A DNA stretch of 49,198 bases from Ga0074139 sp964515195 (GTDB lineage Bacteria; Bdellovibrionota; Bdellovibrionia; Bdellovibrionales; Bdellovibrionaceae): contig CAZETK010000020.1 in assembly GCA_964515195.1 (NCBI GenBank), forward strand, positions 1-49,198. Reading direction: 5' to 3'. The position numbers and the translations under genes were made by a program. The notes under the pieces are model-generated. The model was not told the DNA's origin, did not search any database, and saw nothing but the letters and a program-made list of their open reading frames with translations. Positions 23,876 through 32,205 of this stretch are shown here, one piece after another (within the stretch, counting starts at the first letter, position 1; each line of letters opens with the position of its first letter).

Positions 23876-24874
23876 ATGTTGTATCCTCTGACTGTTATTC
23901 CGGGTGACGGCATCGGCCCCGAAATCACCACACAAGTGATTCGAATCCTACAGGCAGTCAAAGCCCCGTTTAACTATCAAGAAGCTCCTGCGGGAGAAAA
24001 CGCGCTGAAAACTCATGGCGCTCTATTGCCAGATTCCACAATCGCCCTAATCGAAAAGAATAAATTGGCGATAAAAGGTCCTACCGCCACCCCCATTGGC
24101 GGGGGCCACAAGTCTATTAATGTTTTGTTACGGCAAAAATTTGATCTCTATGCCAATGTTCGCCCCGTGAAGGCGCTACCTGGTCTAAAATGCGTCAATC
24201 CCAATGTAGATCTTACGATCGTGCGCGAAAACACCGAAGATTTGTACGCTGGAATTGAGCGCATGGTGGATGAAAACACCGCAGAAAGCATCAAGCGCAT
24301 CACGCGCAGAGGCAGTGAGCGCATTGTCCGCTACGCTTTTGAGCTGGCCAAGAAGACGGGAAAAAAACGCGTGGCCATTGTCCATAAAGCCAACATTATG
24401 AAACTCACGGATGGTCTGTTTTTAAGAGTGGGCCAAGAACTGGCGACACAGTACCCTGAAATCGAAATCCGCGATGTCATTGTCGACAACGCCTGTATGC
24501 AGTTGATACTGCGGCCTGAGCAATTCGATATCATTGTCACGGAAAATCTGTATGGAGATATTTTAAGTGACCTGTGCGCCGGACTCGTTGGCGGTTTGGG
24601 AGTAGTGCCTGGAAGCAACATCGGAGATAACGCTGCGATTTTCGAAGCAGTTCATGGCTCAGCTCCCGATATTGCAGGACAAAATAAAGCCAATCCCACA
24701 GCTCTTTTGCAGAGTGCCGTTATGATGCTGGAACACGTCGGAGAGCTAGACAAAGCCCAGTCCATTATGAAAGCCTTGGTGACAACTCTTGAAGATGTGA
24801 ACACCCGAACAGGTGACCTTGGTGGAAAGGCCACAACTTCAAGCTTTGCAGATGCCTTGATTAAAAAACTTTAA
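23876..24874 (+). CDS. icd: Isocitrate dehydrogenase, NAD-type (IDH3-like)
   Basis: Oxidative decarboxylation of isocitrate to 2-oxoglutarate in the TCA cycle. At 332 residues it is of the short beta-decarboxylating dehydrogenase type. Motifs: IPGDGIGPEI at the N-terminus, VRENTEDLYAGIE for substrate and metal binding, the family signature starting N224-L-Y-G-D-I-L-S-D, and VHGSAPDIAG in the cofactor loop. The KGPTATPIGGGHKSIN loop fits isocitrate rather than isopropylmalate enzymes, although homoisocitrate dehydrogenase cannot be strictly excluded. A good AAGGAG site precedes the ATG. The lipoprotein gene follows after 19 bp, perhaps in one transcript. Confidence 0.88.
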   Translation: MLYPLTVIPGDGIGPEITTQVIRILQAVKAPFNYQEAPAGENALKTHGALLPDSTIALIEKNKLAIKGPTATPIGGGHKSINVLLRQKFDLYANVRPVKALPGLKCVNPNVDLTIVRENTEDLYAGIERMVDENTAESIKRITRRGSERIVRYAFELAKKTGKKRVAIVHKANIMKLTDGLFLRVGQELATQYPEIEIRDVIVDNACMQLILRPEQFDIIVTENLYGDILSDLCAGLVGGLGVVPGSNIGDNAAIFEAVHGSAPDIAGQNKANPTALLQSAVMMLEHVGELDKAQSIMKALVTTLEDVNTRTGDLGGKATTSSFADALIKKL

Positions 24875-24893
24875 TCGGGTCTAAGGAGGATGT

Positions 24894-25457
24894 GTGAAAA
24901 AGATGCTTTTCTTATCAGCGGCGGTTCTTGTTTTAGGGGCCTGTTCCTCTAATCCCCATAAGGCTGAACAAATTGAAACAAAGATCAATGACCATGGAAA
25001 GATCTCCCATGATACTCACGTGGGAATCAAAGACGGCCAAATGATTGTTCAGCGAAAAGTGGAAATGAACGAAGAAGTCCGTCGCCTTCAGAACGATGTC
25101 TACGAAATTGAAGACAAAGTTTTTGGAAACCGCAAATATGGCTCATTGGGTCTGTACGGCGTCCTTCGCCAATGCCGAGCTGATCTTAGCGATCCCGCCA
25201 ATGGCGGTGATGGCAAGTTAAAGTGGACTGAGGCTCTAGAGCGAGTCACAGAAAAAGAAGAAGAATGGACGATCGGTCTAGATGAAAAAGAAAAGCTCGT
25301 GGGCGTTAGCGAAGAAATGCTAAAAGACCGCATCGAACGCTTCCGCAATTACAAACGAATTCTCAACCAGCGTCACGACGAGTACGAAGAAAAACTTCAA
25401 ATCTGCAAAGCTGAATTGAGAGCTCAAAAAGCTAATTCCGTGAAGGCTTCAAATTAA
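24894..25457 (+). CDS. Lipoprotein with helical, charged mature domain
   Basis: 187 residues, GTG start after TAAGGAGG. The signal peptide MKKMLFLSAAVLVLGAC ends in a canonical LGAC lipobox (C17), followed by Ser-Ser, which favours outer-membrane sorting. The mature part is mostly charged alpha helix with two cysteines (RQCRAD, LQICKAE) that could pair. No domain is recognised. It starts 19 bp after icd, though a shared function is not evident. Confidence 0.75.
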   Translation: MKKMLFLSAAVLVLGACSSNPHKAEQIETKINDHGKISHDTHVGIKDGQMIVQRKVEMNEEVRRLQNDVYEIEDKVFGNRKYGSLGLYGVLRQCRADLSDPANGGDGKLKWTEALERVTEKEEEWTIGLDEKEKLVGVSEEMLKDRIERFRNYKRILNQRHDEYEEKLQICKAELRAQKANSVKASN

Positions 25458-25509
25458 CCTCAGCCAGCCGCGAGCAATCCGGGCCCCAAGGGGTATTGGT
25501 ATTTATTTC

Positions 25510-25538
25510 TTGACATTTCATGAATTTTCATGAAATGT
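25510..25538 (+). promoter_or_regulatory. Palindromic operator overlapping the toxin-antitoxin promoter
   Basis: A perfect 12-bp inverted repeat, ACATTTCATGAA (25513-25524) and TTCATGAAATGT (25527-25538), separated by TT. It overlaps a consensus -35 TTGACA at 25510-25515 and would cover the spacer and the -10 region. This is the expected layout for autorepression by a ribbon-helix-helix antitoxin. Transcription would start near 25545. Confidence 0.75.
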
Positions 25539-25544
25539 AGAGCT

Positions 25545-25757
25545 ATGAGGCCTAAAAAGTTTGCTACTCAAATTGATGAAGATGTTTTGAAGGACCTTAA
25601 GGCTTTTGCTCAGAAGACTGAGCGAAGTATCTCGGGCATTGTCTCGGAGGCTGTTAAGGAATATATCGCTAAGGCTCAGGTGCGTCCGGCTTTTCGATCG
25701 GCCATGGATGAAGTTCTTGATGAGCACTCTGAGCTTTTAAAGCGGCTAGCTAAGTGA
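25545..25757 (+). CDS. Ribbon-helix-helix antitoxin of a Doc-type module
   Basis: 70 residues. MRPKKFATQIDEDVLKDLKAFAQ gives the DNA-contacting strand and first helix; SISGIVSEAVKEYIAKA the second helix of a CopG/Arc-type RHH fold. The C-terminal tail (FRSAMDEVLDEHSELLKRL) would wrap the toxin. An ATG at 25530 lies inside the operator and, from the promoter layout, upstream of transcription start, so ATG 25545 is preferred; it would be essentially leaderless. Its stop overlaps the toxin start by 4 bp. Confidence 0.82.
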   Translation: MRPKKFATQIDEDVLKDLKAFAQKTERSISGIVSEAVKEYIAKAQVRPAFRSAMDEVLDEHSELLKRLAK

Positions 25758-26137
25758 GAGTGACTCTCTACCCGACCCTAAGTGAAGTTCTTGAGCTCCA
25801 TCGCATTCTCATCGAGCGATTCGGCGGAAGTCATGGAGTGCGCGATTTGGGGCTCTTAGAGAGCGCTTTGATGCGTCCCCAAACAGGATATTATAAAAGT
25901 CTTTCCCTACAAGGGGCGGCTCTTCTGCAAAGTCTTTGTCAAAACCATGCCTGTGTAGATGGCAATAAGCGAATCGCATTTGCAACAACGGCTATATTTC
26001 TTCGCATGAATGGATACCGCCTAAAGGTCGACCCTGACAACGGAGAAAGCTTTTTAATAAAAAACGTCATCCAACAAAAAGCCCCCATCGAAGCGATCTC
26101 CCTTTGGCTTGAACAGCATATGAAAAAAGCAAAGTAA
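25754..26137 (+). CDS. doc: Doc/Fic-family toxin (death-on-curing type)
   Basis: 127 residues, GTG start overlapping the antitoxin stop. The Fic motif reads H65-A-C-V-D69-G-N-K-R73, close to the HxFx(D/E)GNK(R) consensus but with Cys at the usual Phe position and the short Doc-like size. Residues GGSHGVRDLGLLESAL and FLRMNGYRL are also typical of Doc. Doc toxins modify EF-Tu by phosphorylation, while Fic relatives transfer AMP; which applies here cannot be decided. Together with the RHH protein it forms a type II toxin-antitoxin pair. The convergent neighbour hslO begins downstream on the other strand. Confidence 0.87.
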   Translation: MRVTLYPTLSEVLELHRILIERFGGSHGVRDLGLLESALMRPQTGYYKSLSLQGAALLQSLCQNHACVDGNKRIAFATTAIFLRMNGYRLKVDPDNGESFLIKNVIQQKAPIEAISLWLEQHMKKAK

Positions 26138-26176
26138 TTCAGGCTTTTTGTCGATAAAATTTATTCGGAGTGGTTA

Positions 26177-27100
26177 TTAATTGAGGCTCTTTTTATAAAG
26201 CTCGTTCTTGAGGGCGATCAGCTCTTCAACTTCCACAACGTAGGGACGACCGCAGACCTCGCAGGTCACTTCCGCCTTTTCCTTTTTGGTGATCATGTCT
26301 TCCAAATCGGGAAGCCCTAAAGCTTCTAAAGCTCTGACGACCCGATCCTTTGTGCAAGGGCAGGAATAACTTAAGGGGTAATTATGCTCGAGTTCGACGA
26401 ATGAGATTCCTTGTAAATAAGGTTTTACCAGATCCACGGTTTCTGCTCCGTCAAAAAGCATTTGGGAGACCGCCACTTGGTTTTGCTCGGCGTTTTTATG
26501 GATTCTCTCCACAGTTGCCTCATCGGCCCCCGGCATGACTTCGATCATCACCCCACCCGCGGCCCGCACCTGCCCGTAGGCATCCAAGTAAACTCCCAAT
26601 GAAACCAAACTCTGGATCTGATGGGACTGGGATAGATAATGAGCGATATCCTCACCGATCTCGCCGGTGATTAGATTCACGGTTCCCTGAAAAGGCTGCT
26701 TTTGAAATGGTTGATGGCGAGCCACCGTTAATAGCCCGTGCCCAACTCCCTCTTTTAAAGTAAAGCCTTTGTCATAGTTTTCCGGCTCCCAATGCACCAT
26801 CGGAGAATACCCTCGCACTTGTCCTTCAAAGTGAGCCTCGGCATAGATAGCCTTCAGAGTACCTGAGCAGCGAACATAAAGTCCTACTTGATGTCCTTGC
26901 TTTTGCTGGGCCGCCATTAAAAGGGCTCCCACCATTGTGCGGCCAATGGCCAAGGATGGGATGGGCTTAGCTGCTTGAAGGGACTGCATCTCGCGCACGA
27001 CGCTGGTGGCGTCCACGGCGGCAATTCGTACGGCAAAATCATCCGTAACGTAACGGTGAACTCGTTGGGTGTATTGAGGATTTTTTGAACTCGAAGACAT
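26177..27100 (-). CDS. hslO: Hsp33, redox-regulated holdase chaperone
   Basis: Cytoplasmic chaperone activated by oxidation and unfolding. The 307-residue protein has the N-terminal substrate-binding core (RVHRYVTDDFAVRI at the start, then AIGRTMVGALLMAA) and a C-terminal zinc switch with C247-P-C249 and C280-E-V-C283, the four ligands that form disulfides under oxidative stress. No clear ribosome site precedes ATG 27100; TTGACT lies upstream but a matching -10 is weak. The gene is divergent to the histidine phosphatase with about 60 bp between starts. Confidence 0.95.
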   Translation of the reverse strand: MSSSSKNPQYTQRVHRYVTDDFAVRIAAVDATSVVREMQSLQAAKPIPSLAIGRTMVGALLMAAQQKQGHQVGLYVRCSGTLKAIYAEAHFEGQVRGYSPMVHWEPENYDKGFTLKEGVGHGLLTVARHQPFQKQPFQGTVNLITGEIGEDIAHYLSQSHQIQSLVSLGVYLDAYGQVRAAGGVMIEVMPGADEATVERIHKNAEQNQVAVSQMLFDGAETVDLVKPYLQGISFVELEHNYPLSYSCPCTKDRVVRALEALGLPDLEDMITKKEKAEVTCEVCGRPYVVEVEELIALKNELYKKSLN

Positions 27101-27161
27101 TGAGTGTCAAATTGTCAGAACCTTTTTGCGGAGTCAAGCCCTTGAACGCTACTCTCAAGGG

Positions 27162-27638
27162 ATGAAATGGATTCTCTTTCGTCACGCTGAAAAAGCTCTT
27201 CAAGGTTACGACCCCGACCTGAGTCTTCGTGGGCTTGAACAGTCGCTGAAGATTGTTGAAAAAGTAAAAAAAGGTGGGTTACCAAAACCCAGTGCTCTTT
27301 ATATTTCAACGAAGAAACGAACAGCGCAAACCTTCAAGCCTCTCTCTGAATATTGTGGCCTCAAGGTTCAGATTCGAGCCGAACTCACAGAAAGAGTCCC
27401 CGGAGAAACCAGAGAAAAATTTCGCATTCGAATTCAGGAGTTCTTATTAAAGTTGATGCTAACCCATCAAGAAAGTGAGACGATTTATTTATGCACCCAC
27501 TATGATTGGATCGAAGAATTCTTGAGTATCGTAGAGTCCGATGAAGACATCACCCGGTACACCAATTGGCCTTCTGCCCAGCATATGGTGCTTGAGAAAA
27601 ACACATTGTGGAAACTTGTGAAATTCGAGGGAATATGA
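27162..27638 (+). CDS. SixA-like histidine phosphatase
   Basis: 158 residues. The RHAEK motif at residues 7-11 supplies the phosphohistidine that defines the branch-1 phosphatase superfamily; the second catalytic histidine lies in CTHYDWIEEF. The short length and N-terminal MKWILFRHAEK suggest a SixA-type phosphohistidine phosphatase. A TTG at 27126 gives a longer frame but no ribosome site, so ATG 27162 is chosen despite its weak AAGGG. The stop overlaps the next gene by 4 bp, so they are likely coupled. Confidence 0.78.
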   Translation: MKWILFRHAEKALQGYDPDLSLRGLEQSLKIVEKVKKGGLPKPSALYISTKKRTAQTFKPLSEYCGLKVQIRAELTERVPGETREKFRIRIQEFLLKLMLTHQESETIYLCTHYDWIEEFLSIVESDEDITRYTNWPSAQHMVLEKNTLWKLVKFEGI

Positions 27639-28219
27639 AACCCCAGCAATATTGGTGCATTGGCCGCAACTTTTCAGATCACGTTCACGAACTCAATAAC
27701 CCTGTACCGGAAAGGCCCCTTATTTTTTTGAAAAGCGGAGGCTGCCTTCAGCCGGGTCCCGAGTTGGTTTTTCCCGATTTCTGTAATGAGATTCATCACG
27801 AGTTGGAAGTCGTCCTTTACTTGGGGCCTCAGCTTGTTCCCACCCATTGGACTCTAGGATTGGACTTAACCGAGCGGCAAATTCAAAATGAGCTCAAACA
27901 ATTGGGACAACCTTGGGAACTGTGTAAGTCTTTTATCGGCGCCGCCGCTTTGGGACCTTGGCAAAAGATTCAGAGCCTTTCTGACTTGGACGCAATTGAA
28001 TTCACTCTGGAGGTCAACGGCCTTATACGTCAAAGTGGCCGTGTCTCTGATATGATCTTCCCGACCTCTAAACTTATCGAATACTTGGCATCCCGCTTCC
28101 CTGTCCGACAGGGCGATGCCGTGTTTACAGGCACTCCCAGCGGCGTGGCAGCCTTAAAATCAAAAGATAAGCTCGTGGCCCGTGCGGGCCAATTGACAGT
28201 GGAATGGTCCATTCGGTAG
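27635..28219 (+). CDS. Fumarylacetoacetate hydrolase family protein (FAHD1-like)
   Basis: 194 residues with ATG overlapping the phosphatase stop and CGAGGG as ribosome site. The FAH fold is visible: IGRNFSDHVHELNN near the start, the metal-binding E-x-E in HHELEVVLYLG, the later acidic ligand in TLGLDLTERQ, and TGTPSGVAALKSKD at the C-terminus. Relatives act as acylpyruvate hydrolases or oxaloacetate decarboxylases; the specific substrate cannot be read from the sequence. Length is that of a stand-alone FAH domain. Confidence 0.86.
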   Translation: MKPQQYWCIGRNFSDHVHELNNPVPERPLIFLKSGGCLQPGPELVFPDFCNEIHHELEVVLYLGPQLVPTHWTLGLDLTERQIQNELKQLGQPWELCKSFIGAAALGPWQKIQSLSDLDAIEFTLEVNGLIRQSGRVSDMIFPTSKLIEYLASRFPVRQGDAVFTGTPSGVAALKSKDKLVARAGQLTVEWSIR

Positions 28220-28329
28220 AAGTTTCCTAGTCGAATTGACCAATTGCTCTAATGGAAATTTCCCCACTTTGCCATCTTACGGGGCGCCGGGAACCACAAG
28301 CGGGCGGTCTTACAAAATCGGAGACATCA

Positions 28330-31299
28330 ATGGAAATGTCGCAAAATAAAGTCGCTTCCTCACCTCTTCAACAATTAATAATCGAAAAAGGAACTGAGAT
28401 TCTTAAGAAAACAGAATCCCAATCCAAGCCCAGCCTGTTCTCCCGGGACTTTTGGTATGGCTCCATCATGGAATGGAGCATGAAGAATGAAAAATTCAAA
28501 ACCAATATGTTCCGATTCGTCGATGTGCTTCCCTCTTTAAACTCGGGCCAGGATGTCTCTAAGCACTTGAAAGAATATTTCACTGAAAATGGGGGCGAGC
28601 TTCCACCCGTTTTCAACGTAGGACTGGGGTTAGGGTCTTTAGCGCCGTCGCTGATGGCAGGAGCTATTAAAAAAAATGTCACTTCCATGGCGAAAATGTT
28701 TATCACCGGCGAAAACCCACAAGACGCCCTTAGTGTTCTTAAAAAATCCCGCAAAGAAAAAATGACTTTCACCGTGGACATTCTAGGCGAGGCGACACTC
28801 TCTGAAAAAGAAGCCCAGGACTACTTGAATCGCTACGTAGAGCTGATCGATTGGTTAGCCCAGGATGCGCGTAAATGGGAGACGATTCCGCAAATTGACC
28901 AAGATCATGAAGGCGATATTCCGAAAGTAAACGTCTCTGTGAAAATGACCGCCGTTTTTTCCCAGATCAATGACAAAGCTTGGGACTCTACAAAAGAAAA
29001 ACTTAAAGAACGCCTGCGCCCAATTCTGACAGCAGGCATGAAAGCCGGTGTCTTTATTAACCTGGATATGGAGCAGTACTCGGTCAAACATCTGACCCTG
29101 GAAGTTTTCAAAGAGCTTCTGACGGAAGATGAGTACCGTTCCTATAAGTTTTTTGGTTGCGTGATTCAAGCTTACTTAAAAGACTCTGAAGAAGACGTCC
29201 GCGACCTCATCGCCTTTGCGATTCAGCGAGGCACCCCTTTCACCGTTCGTTTGGTAAAGGGTGCGTATTGGGATTACGAAACCATCGAGGCTGAGCAAAA
29301 AGGCTGGCCTTGCCCTGTCTACACTGTGAAAGCTGAAACCGATGCTAACTACGAACGTTGTGCCAAACTCCTGTTGGACAATCACAAGCATATCCGAGTG
29401 GCACTAGCCTCTCACAATGTTCGGTCTTTAGCGGCCGCCCTCGTTCATGCCGAAAAATTGGATTTGCCTAAAAATGCACTCGAAATCCAAATGCTCTATG
29501 GAATGGCAGAGCCCATTAAGAAGACTTGTGTTGAGATGGGATACCGGGTTCGTGAGTACGCACCGGTGGGCGATCTTCTTCCGGGAATGGCCTACTTAGT
29601 TCGACGACTCCTGGAAAATACATCAAATGAATCGTGGCTTCGCGGCAAATTCGCAGAAGGAAAGTCGATGGAAGACCTGTTAGCCGACCCGACAGAGAAA
29701 ATCGGAGTTCCGGCTAAACCGCTTTACCCAACTCGTTCCTTTAATAATGAAGCTCTTTTGGACTTTGCCATCGCTTCCGATCGGAAAAAAACTCAAGAAG
29801 CTGTGGCCAACTTCAAGTTAGAGCAAAAAGTAACTCCCATCATTGATGGCCACTCACAATCAAGCGCTGAGGTGTTCACTCGGTTAAACCCCTCCAACAC
29901 CCACCAAGTAGTCGCGCATGTGATGATGGCGACTCGTGATCAAGCAGAAGCTGCCGTATTATCTGCTCATAAATTCTGGAGCGAGTGGAAACGAGTTCCC
30001 TACCAAACAAGGTCTCACTATTTGGAAAAAGTCGCTGACCTTATGGAAGCCAAACGCTTTCAACTGATCGCCACCCAGGTCTATGAAGTCGGCAAGCCTT
30101 GGGCTGAGGCAGATGCTGATATTGCTGAAGCCATTGATTTTTGCCGTTACTATGCCGTCAATGCCAGGGAAATTTCGAAACCACTTCGAGTAGGAGGGGT
30201 GCCTGGTGAAGTCAGTCAGTACATCTATCGCTCCCGGGGCGTGACCGCTGTGATTTCTCCGTGGAATTTCCCTTTAGCCATTTTGACTGGCCAGGTGATG
30301 GCAGCTCTTGTCACTGGAAATACAGTGGTCATGAAACCCGCTGAGCAGAGTTCGCTGGTAGCGCTTGGTCTTTATCAAATTCTAATCGAGGCTGGAATTC
30401 CAGCTCAGGCCGTGCAATTTCTTCCGGGGTATGGTGAAGAAGTGGGTGCCCACCTTGTCGAGCATAAACTAGTCAGCAATATCGCATTTACAGGGTCTAA
30501 AGCTGTCGGACTTATGATTCTCAATCAAGCGAGCCGTGTGCAAGCGGGGCAATCTCACGTTAAAAGATGTATCATCGAGATGGGCGGCAAAAACGCCATC
30601 ATTGTCGACAACGATGCCGACCTTGACGAGGCTGTGGGTGGGGTACTTTACTCCGCATTTGGCTTTGCGGGGCAAAAGTGTTCAGCGGCGTCTCGTTGTA
30701 TTGTTCTGGAAGATGTTTATGATCGTTTTAAAGAGCGTTTAGTAGAGGCTGCAAAATCCATCGTGATGGCACCTGCCACAGACCCCATTGCCTATTTGGG
30801 GCCTGTCGTGGATGAAGAGGCTCATTCACGTCTGTTGAAAGAGATCGACGCCGCCTCGCATAAACATAAAGTTCTTTATAGGTCGTCGACGCCATCCCAA
30901 GGATACTTTGTTCCAGTAACCATTCTTGAAAATGTAAAATCCCAGGACCGAGTGGCGCAAGCCGAGTTTTTCGGCCCTATCCTGGCGTTGATCAAAGTTA
31001 AAGACCTGAATGAGGCTTTGGATGTCGCAAACGACACCGAATACGCCCTGACGGGGGGTTTATTCTCGCGCAGCCCCGAAAATATCGCCCGCACAAAAGA
31101 AGAGTTCGTTTGTGGCAATCTTTACATCAACCGTGGAATTACAGGTGCTATGGTGGATCGCCATCCATTTGGTGGCTTTAAAATGTCTGGTATTGGAAGC
31201 AAAACCGGCGGTCCCGACTACTTAAAACAGTTCGTAGAACCTGTTTGTGTAACCGAGAACACATTACGAAGAGGATTTGCCCCCACTGAGGAAGCTTGA
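28330..31299 (+). CDS. putA: Bifunctional proline dehydrogenase / pyrroline-5-carboxylate dehydrogenase (short PutA)
   Basis: Oxidises proline to glutamate in two steps, with FAD then NAD. 989 residues. The helical N-terminal part (about 1-130) precedes the PRODH barrel with LVKGAYWDYE (308-317). The aldehyde dehydrogenase half (about 540-980) has general-base E750 (IEMGGKNAI) and the thioester cysteine C784 (FAGQKCSAASR). No N-terminal ribbon-helix-helix DNA-binding domain is present, so this is the short, non-regulatory PutA class. ATG 28330 follows CGGAGA; the 26 upstream residues in frame are not coding. Its last 36 bp overlap the rhomboid gene on the other strand. Confidence 0.95.
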   Translation: MEMSQNKVASSPLQQLIIEKGTEILKKTESQSKPSLFSRDFWYGSIMEWSMKNEKFKTNMFRFVDVLPSLNSGQDVSKHLKEYFTENGGELPPVFNVGLGLGSLAPSLMAGAIKKNVTSMAKMFITGENPQDALSVLKKSRKEKMTFTVDILGEATLSEKEAQDYLNRYVELIDWLAQDARKWETIPQIDQDHEGDIPKVNVSVKMTAVFSQINDKAWDSTKEKLKERLRPILTAGMKAGVFINLDMEQYSVKHLTLEVFKELLTEDEYRSYKFFGCVIQAYLKDSEEDVRDLIAFAIQRGTPFTVRLVKGAYWDYETIEAEQKGWPCPVYTVKAETDANYERCAKLLLDNHKHIRVALASHNVRSLAAALVHAEKLDLPKNALEIQMLYGMAEPIKKTCVEMGYRVREYAPVGDLLPGMAYLVRRLLENTSNESWLRGKFAEGKSMEDLLADPTEKIGVPAKPLYPTRSFNNEALLDFAIASDRKKTQEAVANFKLEQKVTPIIDGHSQSSAEVFTRLNPSNTHQVVAHVMMATRDQAEAAVLSAHKFWSEWKRVPYQTRSHYLEKVADLMEAKRFQLIATQVYEVGKPWAEADADIAEAIDFCRYYAVNAREISKPLRVGGVPGEVSQYIYRSRGVTAVISPWNFPLAILTGQVMAALVTGNTVVMKPAEQSSLVALGLYQILIEAGIPAQAVQFLPGYGEEVGAHLVEHKLVSNIAFTGSKAVGLMILNQASRVQAGQSHVKRCIIEMGGKNAIIVDNDADLDEAVGGVLYSAFGFAGQKCSAASRCIVLEDVYDRFKERLVEAAKSIVMAPATDPIAYLGPVVDEEAHSRLLKEIDAASHKHKVLYRSSTPSQGYFVPVTILENVKSQDRVAQAEFFGPILALIKVKDLNEALDVANDTEYALTGGLFSRSPENIARTKEEFVCGNLYINRGITGAMVDRHPFGGFKMSGIGSKTGGPDYLKQFVEPVCVTENTLRRGFAPTEEA

Positions 31300-32205
31300 T
31301 GGCCTGTGGCCCAATCTGTGGGCTAATCCCATTACAATCCCAGCGAAGGCTCCGCCTAAATGGGCGGAGTGGGCCACTCCCGTACCCCATCCCAGGGGGG
31401 CCGACAGTATTTGTGTTAGGTCCTCAATCAAAAACAAAGAGATCACCCAAAGCGGACTCATATAGATATAGCCGAACCATCCTCGGATAGGCGCAATAAA
31501 GTAAAGATAAGGTATGTTTTTTTTCAAACTGCCAACCGCGATAAATCCAGCTAACCCCGTTAAAGAAGCACTAGCTCCAATCATGGGGATAAATCCGGCC
31601 TGGTCCATCACAATAAAGAAGTAACCCCCCATGAGTCCACCCATCAGATAGATCGTGAGCATCAAAAATCCACCGACCATGCTTTCGACGACGGCGGCAA
31701 AAAAGATCATAAGAAGGACATTGGATAACAGGTGTCCGGAAGACAAGTGAGAGAACTGATAAGTCAACCAAGTCAAAGGCTGGGTGGCAATCTGTGAAAG
31801 ACCGAAGATCGAGATGGGTTCTGACTTAAGGGAGTCAATGGTACTCTGCAGTTCTGATTTCCACTCCATGTAGCCCACTGGATCCACGGCGGATTCCCAT
31901 TTTTCTATCGCGAACAAAAAATTATTATCGCGGACTCCCTGAGAACCAATAGACTGAAGCTCCATTGTTTGTCGGCCATACTGAGATTCATTTTTCCATT
32001 CCAGATAAAAGCGGCCGGCATTCTCTATAAAGGCGCTTGAAAACTCGCGGACTTTGGGAGCAGCGGGGGACTCTACACTTTCCACTTGAGGAGATGCAAA
32101 GACCAAAAAGTACATCAGAATATTGATAAAAACGACCGCTAAAGTACAGGGGTAAACATCGACGATTTCATGTAAGTTAGGCACACGGGGCCCAGGAACA
32201 ATCAT
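31264..32205 (-). CDS. Rhomboid-family intramembrane serine protease with enlarged loop
   Basis: 313 residues. The dyad is S212 in MIGASASLTGL and H282 in AHSAHLGGAFAG, with the conserved H/N region in SHLSSGHLLSNVLL. TM1 is at about 18-37. It is followed by a charged segment of roughly 100 residues (about 40-140), longer than the usual L1 loop, and then the compact catalytic core. The start overlaps the RDD gene stop by 4 bp, so the pair is coupled. The gene overlaps the 3' end of putA by 36 bp. Substrate unknown. Confidence 0.87.
   Translation of the reverse strand: MIVPGPRVPNLHEIVDVYPCTLAVVFINILMYFLVFASPQVESVESPAAPKVREFSSAFIENAGRFYLEWKNESQYGRQTMELQSIGSQGVRDNNFLFAIEKWESAVDPVGYMEWKSELQSTIDSLKSEPISIFGLSQIATQPLTWLTYQFSHLSSGHLLSNVLLMIFFAAVVESMVGGFLMLTIYLMGGLMGGYFFIVMDQAGFIPMIGASASLTGLAGFIAVGSLKKNIPYLYFIAPIRGWFGYIYMSPLWVISLFLIEDLTQILSAPLGWGTGVAHSAHLGGAFAGIVMGLAHRLGHRPSSFLSGGKSSS

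Noticed and set aside
28252..28329. Upstream in-frame extension of PutA
   Set aside because: No ribosome site; ATG 28330 follows CGGAGA and matches the usual N-terminus.
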